A stretch of 24,220 nt of DNA, taken from the IMG/VR virus record IMGVR_UViG_3300022066_000003, positions 1 to 24,220 of that record. One strand, given 5' to 3'. Positions 20,806-24,220 of this stretch are shown piece after piece. The notes beneath the pieces were generated by a model. It saw nothing but the letters and a program-made list of their open reading frames with translations, was not told the origin of the DNA and did no database searches. Source of the DNA: a virus. Position numbers and translations under genes: made by a program. How positions within the stretch are numbered: position 1 is the stretch's first letter; each line of letters begins with the position of its first letter.

Positions 20806-20886
20806 TTATTTTCCGTATTTTTTCATTCCTTTTTTCTTTTTCATGGCTGGTTTTTTAGCTTTAGTTTTTTTCATTCCGTGTTTCAT
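20806..20886 (-). CDS. 26-residue microprotein, half lysine
   Basis: A tiny gene preceded by a clear ribosome site (GAGGT, six bases before the ATG). The peptide has 13 Lys in 26 residues arranged as MK or KK pairs with Gly, Met and Ala (MKHGMKKTKAKKPAMKKKK at the start). It looks like a histone-H1-tail or protamine-like peptide. It is followed after one base by the 38-residue gene. Strong ribosome site, tight packing and neighbours of similar charge make translation likely. The role is unknown; DNA charge neutralisation in the head is a possible use. Confidence 0.6.
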   Translation of the reverse strand: MKHGMKKTKAKKPAMKKKKGMKKYGK

Positions 20887-20900
20887 TTTTTACCTCATTT

Positions 20901-21125
20901 TTATTTTTTTCGTTTTAATAAATCTGCATCGGCTTTTCTAGCGCCACCTTTACCAGTAGCAAAAGATCGAACTCGTCCTGCGGCCCAGGCATGTTGAGAA
21001 GTCTTTGGTCTTGAGCCTGACGAAAAATAAGCCGCCGCACCCCTAGAATAAACTTTTCTCAAAACTGATTTAGAAATACCGCTAGACTTATGATATTTGT
21101 CTATGACATCTTCTTTTGCGCTCAT
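20901..21125 (-). CDS. Small basic phage protein, DUF5824-like (74 aa)
   Basis: A 74-residue basic protein: DKYHKSSGISKSVLRKVYSR, GAAAYFSSGSRPKTSQHAWA, AGRVRSFATGKGGARKADAD and LLKRKK. The VLRKVYxRG...GxRPxxSQHxWAxxRVxSF pattern matches, from memory, the DUF5824 family seen in marine phages and some large viruses; the function is unknown. It starts in an ATGA overlap with the preceding 60-residue gene. Three short helices with many Arg and Lys suggest a nucleic-acid-binding module. It stands in the basic small-gene cluster between portal and lysis genes, which hints at a head-associated job. Confidence 0.75.
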   Translation of the reverse strand: MSAKEDVIDKYHKSSGISKSVLRKVYSRGAAAYFSSGSRPKTSQHAWAAGRVRSFATGKGGARKADADLLKRKK

Positions 21126-21304
21126 CCTTTGCTCCTTTGTTTAGATATTTTATTCATCATTGCAGGAGTTAGTTTACCCATCTTGTAGAGTTTCATAGTA
21201 TTTAATATTTCTCTTTCTCTTTTAGATTTGTTTTTCGCTCCCTTCAAATACTTTTTAGGTACGCCCTTTTTAGTCTTTGCTACTTTCTTAAATTTTCTTA
21301 CCAT
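21122..21304 (-). CDS. Small basic conserved phage protein (60 aa)
   Basis: A 60-residue protein with a VPKKYLKGAKNKSKREREIL core, then NTMKLYKMGKLTPAMMNKIS. From memory, the KGVPKKYLxGxKN..KxxxEI pattern is very common in marine phage contigs, without known function. About one third of the residues are Lys or Arg. The ATG lies inside the last codons of the 86-residue gene, and the stop overlaps the start of the DUF5824-like gene, so the cluster is translationally chained. Nucleic-acid contact is likely from charge alone. No fold is assigned with confidence. Confidence 0.75.
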   Translation of the reverse strand: MVRKFKKVAKTKKGVPKKYLKGAKNKSKREREILNTMKLYKMGKLTPAMMNKISKQRSKG

Positions 21305-21558
21305 TTTACTCTGTTAGCCCAATAAGCAGCAGACATTTTACCTTTAGCTATATTTTTAGCGTGCCTAGCTTTAAATGATTTGGCTCTCTTAGTCATAGTT
21401 TTGTCACCTGTCTTGCCTTGTTGACCAAACCTAATCGTTTTTATTTTACTGCCTTCTTTGGCAACCACTACATGCGATTTGGTTGGATGGCTTGGTGTTC
21501 GTTTTGGTTTATTATAACCAGAAACGCCAATTCTTTTTAACCTAGGGTCTTTTGCCAT
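21298..21558 (-). CDS. Small basic conserved phage protein (86 aa)
   Basis: An 86-residue protein that begins MAKDPRLKRIGVSGYNKPKR, continues TPSHPTKSHVVVAKEGSKIK and TIRFGQQG, and ends AKGKMSAAYWANRVKW. The GVSGYNKPKRTPxHPxKSHxV and KSFKARHAKNIAKGKMSAAYWA patterns are, from memory, among the most widespread small genes of marine phages and are also seen in some giant viruses. A strand pair near 28-45 and a basic helical C-terminus are likely. It overlaps both neighbours (TAATG at the start). Its function is unknown; constant linkage to portal and terminase genes suggests a head or packaging role. Confidence 0.8.
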   Translation of the reverse strand: MAKDPRLKRIGVSGYNKPKRTPSHPTKSHVVVAKEGSKIKTIRFGQQGKTGDKTMTKRAKSFKARHAKNIAKGKMSAAYWANRVKW

Positions 21559-21740
21559 TAGTGTATTGTTTGTTCTCTATAATAAATTACTTCGGAATCT
21601 TTGGAAATAGTCTCATCGCATAAGACCTGCATAATCTTTAATGCTTGGTCAAATGATTTTGCTTTGAGTTCGTAAGCGCTATAAATAGTATCGCCTGCTA
21701 AAACTTCTAAATCGTAATACTTATCTGGTTGGTGGCTCAT
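21558..21740 (-). CDS. Small acidic phage protein after the portal (60 aa)
   Basis: A 60-residue protein, acidic in contrast to the basic genes that follow: MSHQPDKYYDLEVLAGDTIY, SAYELKAKSFDQALKIMQVL, then CDETISKDSEVIYYREQTIH. The pattern strand, strand, helix (SFDQALKIMQVL), strand suggests a compact alpha/beta fold. It starts 20 bases inside the end of the portal gene and lacks a visible ribosome site, so it probably depends on coupling with the portal. I do not know a matching family. Its reading frame ends in a TAATG overlap with the 86-residue gene. Confidence 0.65.
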   Translation of the reverse strand: MSHQPDKYYDLEVLAGDTIYSAYELKAKSFDQALKIMQVLCDETISKDSEVIYYREQTIH

Positions 21741-23841
21741 TGCTAAATAATCCTTGCGCTTGAATTTTGGCCGCTTCTCTAATCATTTCGCGGTCTCTTT
21801 CCATAATAGCATTGATTTCAGCAATGTTAACCTGTGTGCCGTACTTACCCTGCAATTCGAGTGCTTTTAGGCGTATTTGTGCTTCTTCTATATCACGTTG
21901 CCTATCGTCATCCATGATAATTTTCATCCTGTCAGTCTCTGCGTCGATGACTGCTTTCTGCGCTTGTACTTGTGCTTTCTGAGCTTCAGCTTGCGCGAGC
22001 AGTTCAGCAGGATCTGGTTTGGGCGGCGGTGGTTGCATAGGCTGTACTTGCGTATTGATAAAGCTAGTAACATCTTTGAAACCTGCCATTTCGATAAGTT
22101 TAGACAGCGTGTTAGCGTATTGTTGCAAACTTACCAAAGGATTGTTTGGTCCTAGTTGTTGCAATATTTGTTCTTGTTTACCAGCAAACGCGGTGAGCGC
22201 TGACATCTTTTCATCATCGCTAGTTTTAGATATACCAACGTTAACAACTATATCTTTGTCGCTATCCCAATATCTTGGGTCAACAGGAATAAATTGATTG
22301 TTAAGTCTAAACACATCTTGTGCGTCTTGGTGTTTGATAACTAAGTTATTAATTAAACCGTATAAAGTTTTTAGACCGTTCTCAGCAAAATGTCGGCAAA
22401 TTATTTCAACTCTGCCTTGCGCTCCAGACATGGTAGCGGCAACCGCAGTTTTTGTTGAGCTTTGCAATGCGTCGGCATTTAAACCTGCACTTGCTTTGGA
22501 AACGCCTGTTCTGTTTTCTTTAGCTTCGTCTAAGTAACCAAGCACAGGAAAAGCCTCTCTACCAACAAACGGTGTTGTCAGTTGTTGCACCATACCTGGC
22601 GCTCTCATTCTAATCGGTTGCCCTATGTCGGTGTTTAACACATCGTCAACGTTGACTTGACCTTCAACAATACCCATTCTTGGAAAGATTGAATGACCAA
22701 GAGAATCTAACGTATCTCTAACAATTTGTGATTTAGCTGCTTGGATTGGTTTAACGTAATCCGCAGGACATGAGCCGATTGCTGTGTGTGGTTCGGGGTC
22801 AGGACAAAACATAACAATCGGCACTTCGTCGCAAGGCTCTACGTTGATAATGTGGAGAGCGTCGCCTAACGTACATACTCTTAATAATTCGTCGATACCG
22901 TCATCGTCCATGTCGTAGTAAATAAAATGCTCTATGTATAAAACATTTTTACTAGCACCTGAATCTGGAAAAACCATATTGTCGTGTGGGTTTCTTGCTT
23001 GTTGCTCGTCAAAAGCTAACGGATCTAGTAAAGAACCTTCGCCGCCGTATTGTTCTATTTCTTCTTTGTCGTAACCCATTGCAACCAATTCGCTTACCGT
23101 CTTAATCATGCGGTGAGCAACGTAAGAAGAGTCTTTCATAGATCTAGCATGTCTAGCTATTAAGACTTCTTCTGGCGGTACAGACTCTAAAACAACTTGG
23201 TTTTTAGCTTTAACTCGCCTAATTGTTAAATCGTAAGACACAGGTATAACTTGCGTTACTTCTTGGCCAGACATAGGGTCGAGAGTTGTTATCGTTTCTT
23301 CGGTTGCTGTTTCAGACAATATTTCAACGTCTTTATCCATCACTAATGCTTGGTAAGCAGGCGGTGAAATATTAGTGTATTCATGCGTTGTGGTTGAAAG
23401 ACTGTCATCCCAATACGCTTTCACAAAACCTGTTTTACGAATAAGTGCGTCTTTGAAAGCATCGTATAAAACTTGGCAGCCTGAGTTTTTTTCTTGGACT
23501 ATGTAATTAATATAATCGGTTTGTTGTTCTGCAATCGGAATATCTTCTGGGCCTTTAGGTACAAATTCAACAATCTTTTTTGTGCCAAAGAAAGTACGCA
23601 TGATAGACGGCAACATAAACAATACCGTGTCTCTAACGTCGGTTGAGACGTAATAAGATTGCAATGAGCTAGTTGCTTCTGGCTCATTACCTAAATAATA
23701 TTCTGTTGATTCGGCGCGTTCTTGACCAACTTGATTGTTGTAATCTTTCGCGTCATCCATCTCGACTTTTAGTTGCGCCGATAGGTCGAGCATCATAGAT
23801 GCTTCTGCTACTTCTTCTTTCGTTTTCTTTTCTTCTGCCAT
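21721..23841 (-). CDS. Portal protein, P22-like
   Basis: The portal (706 aa) forms the ring through which DNA enters and leaves the head, and it docks the terminase. Its length is close to that of P22 gp1 (725). Characteristic parts are STDVRDTVLFMLPSIMRTFF with FVPKGPED (about 65-105), FKDALIRKTGFVKAYWDDS, VPPEEVLIARHARSMKDSSY, a wing section (IEHFIYYDMDDDGIDELLRV), NRTGVSKASAGLNADALQSS, and a long C-terminal helix rich in Ala, Gln and Glu (about 610-690), like the P22 portal barrel. I start it at the ATG at 23841, one base past the terminase stop; a TTG at 23850 in the same frame would lie inside the terminase gene. It is well supported by motifs and neighbours. Confidence 0.9.
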   Translation of the reverse strand: MAEEKKTKEEVAEASMMLDLSAQLKVEMDDAKDYNNQVGQERAESTEYYLGNEPEATSSLQSYYVSTDVRDTVLFMLPSIMRTFFGTKKIVEFVPKGPEDIPIAEQQTDYINYIVQEKNSGCQVLYDAFKDALIRKTGFVKAYWDDSLSTTTHEYTNISPPAYQALVMDKDVEILSETATEETITTLDPMSGQEVTQVIPVSYDLTIRRVKAKNQVVLESVPPEEVLIARHARSMKDSSYVAHRMIKTVSELVAMGYDKEEIEQYGGEGSLLDPLAFDEQQARNPHDNMVFPDSGASKNVLYIEHFIYYDMDDDGIDELLRVCTLGDALHIINVEPCDEVPIVMFCPDPEPHTAIGSCPADYVKPIQAAKSQIVRDTLDSLGHSIFPRMGIVEGQVNVDDVLNTDIGQPIRMRAPGMVQQLTTPFVGREAFPVLGYLDEAKENRTGVSKASAGLNADALQSSTKTAVAATMSGAQGRVEIICRHFAENGLKTLYGLINNLVIKHQDAQDVFRLNNQFIPVDPRYWDSDKDIVVNVGISKTSDDEKMSALTAFAGKQEQILQQLGPNNPLVSLQQYANTLSKLIEMAGFKDVTSFINTQVQPMQPPPPKPDPAELLAQAEAQKAQVQAQKAVIDAETDRMKIIMDDDRQRDIEEAQIRLKALELQGKYGTQVNIAEINAIMERDREMIREAAKIQAQGLFSNEPPTR

Positions 23842-23842
23842 A

Positions 23843-24220
23843 TTAGCCAACTCGTATTATTCTCGATTTAACAGGCTTGCGAAAATTATACCCCATAAAG
23901 CTCTCACCGCCACCAAAACTTGCGGCGCTACTTGCCATCGTCAGCGCGAGTGCGTCGGCTTTGTCTGGTGATTTGATGCCTCTTTTCTTCATTTCTTCTT
24001 TTGACTCTATTTTTATTTTGCCTGTTGAAGTATATTTGTAAGACGGCGCAGCTAATTCAGAAACAAGCTCATCATCGTTAGGAAGTCTGCAATCACGCTG
24101 CGCCAACCAATCTTTTACCTTGAACCATAACTCGGCTCGTAAGTTTAAATAATTCTTTTTCGTACTTGGCGCTTCGGCAACGTTGACACCGCGCACAGGT
24201 AAATTCTGTTCGGCTAACCT
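23843..24220 (-). CDS. terL: Terminase large subunit, C-terminal part only
   Basis: The frame is open at the right window edge, so only the last 125 residues of the packaging motor are seen. They come from the RNase-H-like nuclease domain: KNYLNLRAELWFKVKDWLAQ, DDELVSELAAPSYKYTSTGK and SPDKADALALTMASSA, with the last conserved nuclease Asp in the KSPDKADALAL motif. This part cuts the concatemer during packaging, while the ATPase domain lies outside the window. The gene is followed after one base by the portal, the usual order. A GTG at 24196 is in frame but inside the gene, so it is not the true start. The family is clear even from this fragment. Confidence 0.9.
   Translation of the reverse strand, partial: RLAEQNLPVRGVNVAEAPSTKKNYLNLRAELWFKVKDWLAQRDCRLPNDDELVSELAAPSYKYTSTGKIKIESKEEMKKRGIKSPDKADALALTMASSAASFGGGESFMGYNFRKPVKSRIIRVG

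Noticed and set aside
20599-20997. Plus-strand 132-codon Phe/Leu-rich frame
   Set aside because: The Phe runs are the complement of Lys codons in the small basic minus-strand genes; no ribosome site and no membrane-protein logic.
23843-24196. Independent 117-codon gene starting at GTG 24196
   Set aside because: The frame is open to the window edge and the peptide is the nuclease end of a terminase, so it is a fragment of a longer gene.

Overview
The window is a piece of an AT-rich, tailed double-stranded DNA phage genome, or a prophage of one. It contains a terminase, portal, scaffold, HK97-fold coat, P22-like tail hub, three ejection-type proteins and a holin/endolysin set, and no bacterial housekeeping gene. 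No sheath, tape measure or tail-tube gene is present, so the particle should be a podovirus with a P22-like short tail. A tyrosine integrase, an excisionase-like gene and a small divergent regulator suggest it is temperate. Several small proteins match, from memory, families that recur in uncultured marine phages (uvMED or pelagiphage-like podoviruses). A marine alphaproteobacterial host such as SAR11 or SAR116 is therefore plausible, but this is inference and nothing in the window names the host.

Nearly everything is read on the minus strand, so the order of expression runs from right to left. From 24220 to 21721 lie the end of the large terminase subunit and the portal. From 21740 to 20548 come seven very small, mostly Lys-rich genes, three of them under 50 codons. 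From 20527 to 19169 is the lysis block: a one-TM holin-like protein, a three-TM holin, an M15 peptidase and a small membrane-anchored coiled-coil protein. From 19172 to 16376 are a Pro/Met-rich protein, a small conserved protein, the scaffold and the major capsid protein, closed by a strong hairpin terminator at 16340-16370.

From 16336 to 14453 are head-tail connector genes and a protein made of six tandem 20-residue repeats. From 14453 to 8817 lies a fibre region: an 883-residue fibre with a C1q-like tip, two fibres ending in S74 intramolecular chaperones, another fibre, and two small partner-like proteins. From 8814 to 6571 are the tail hub and two accessory proteins. From 6570 to 2653 are three ejection-type internal virion proteins.

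The left end is the lysogeny and DNA-metabolism region: a PD-(D/E)XK nuclease, an integrase with its own sigma-70-like promoter, the only plus-strand gene (a predicted ribbon-helix-helix regulator), a divergent excisionase-like gene, a Cas4/RecB-like nuclease, and the start of one more gene that runs off the left edge. A perfect 9-bp inverted repeat lies between the divergent regulator and excisionase promoters and is a good operator candidate.

Genes are packed tightly, with many TAATG or ATGA stop/start overlaps. No gene-free stretch exceeds about 60 bases. No tRNA, CRISPR array, insertion sequence or recognisable attachment core was found.
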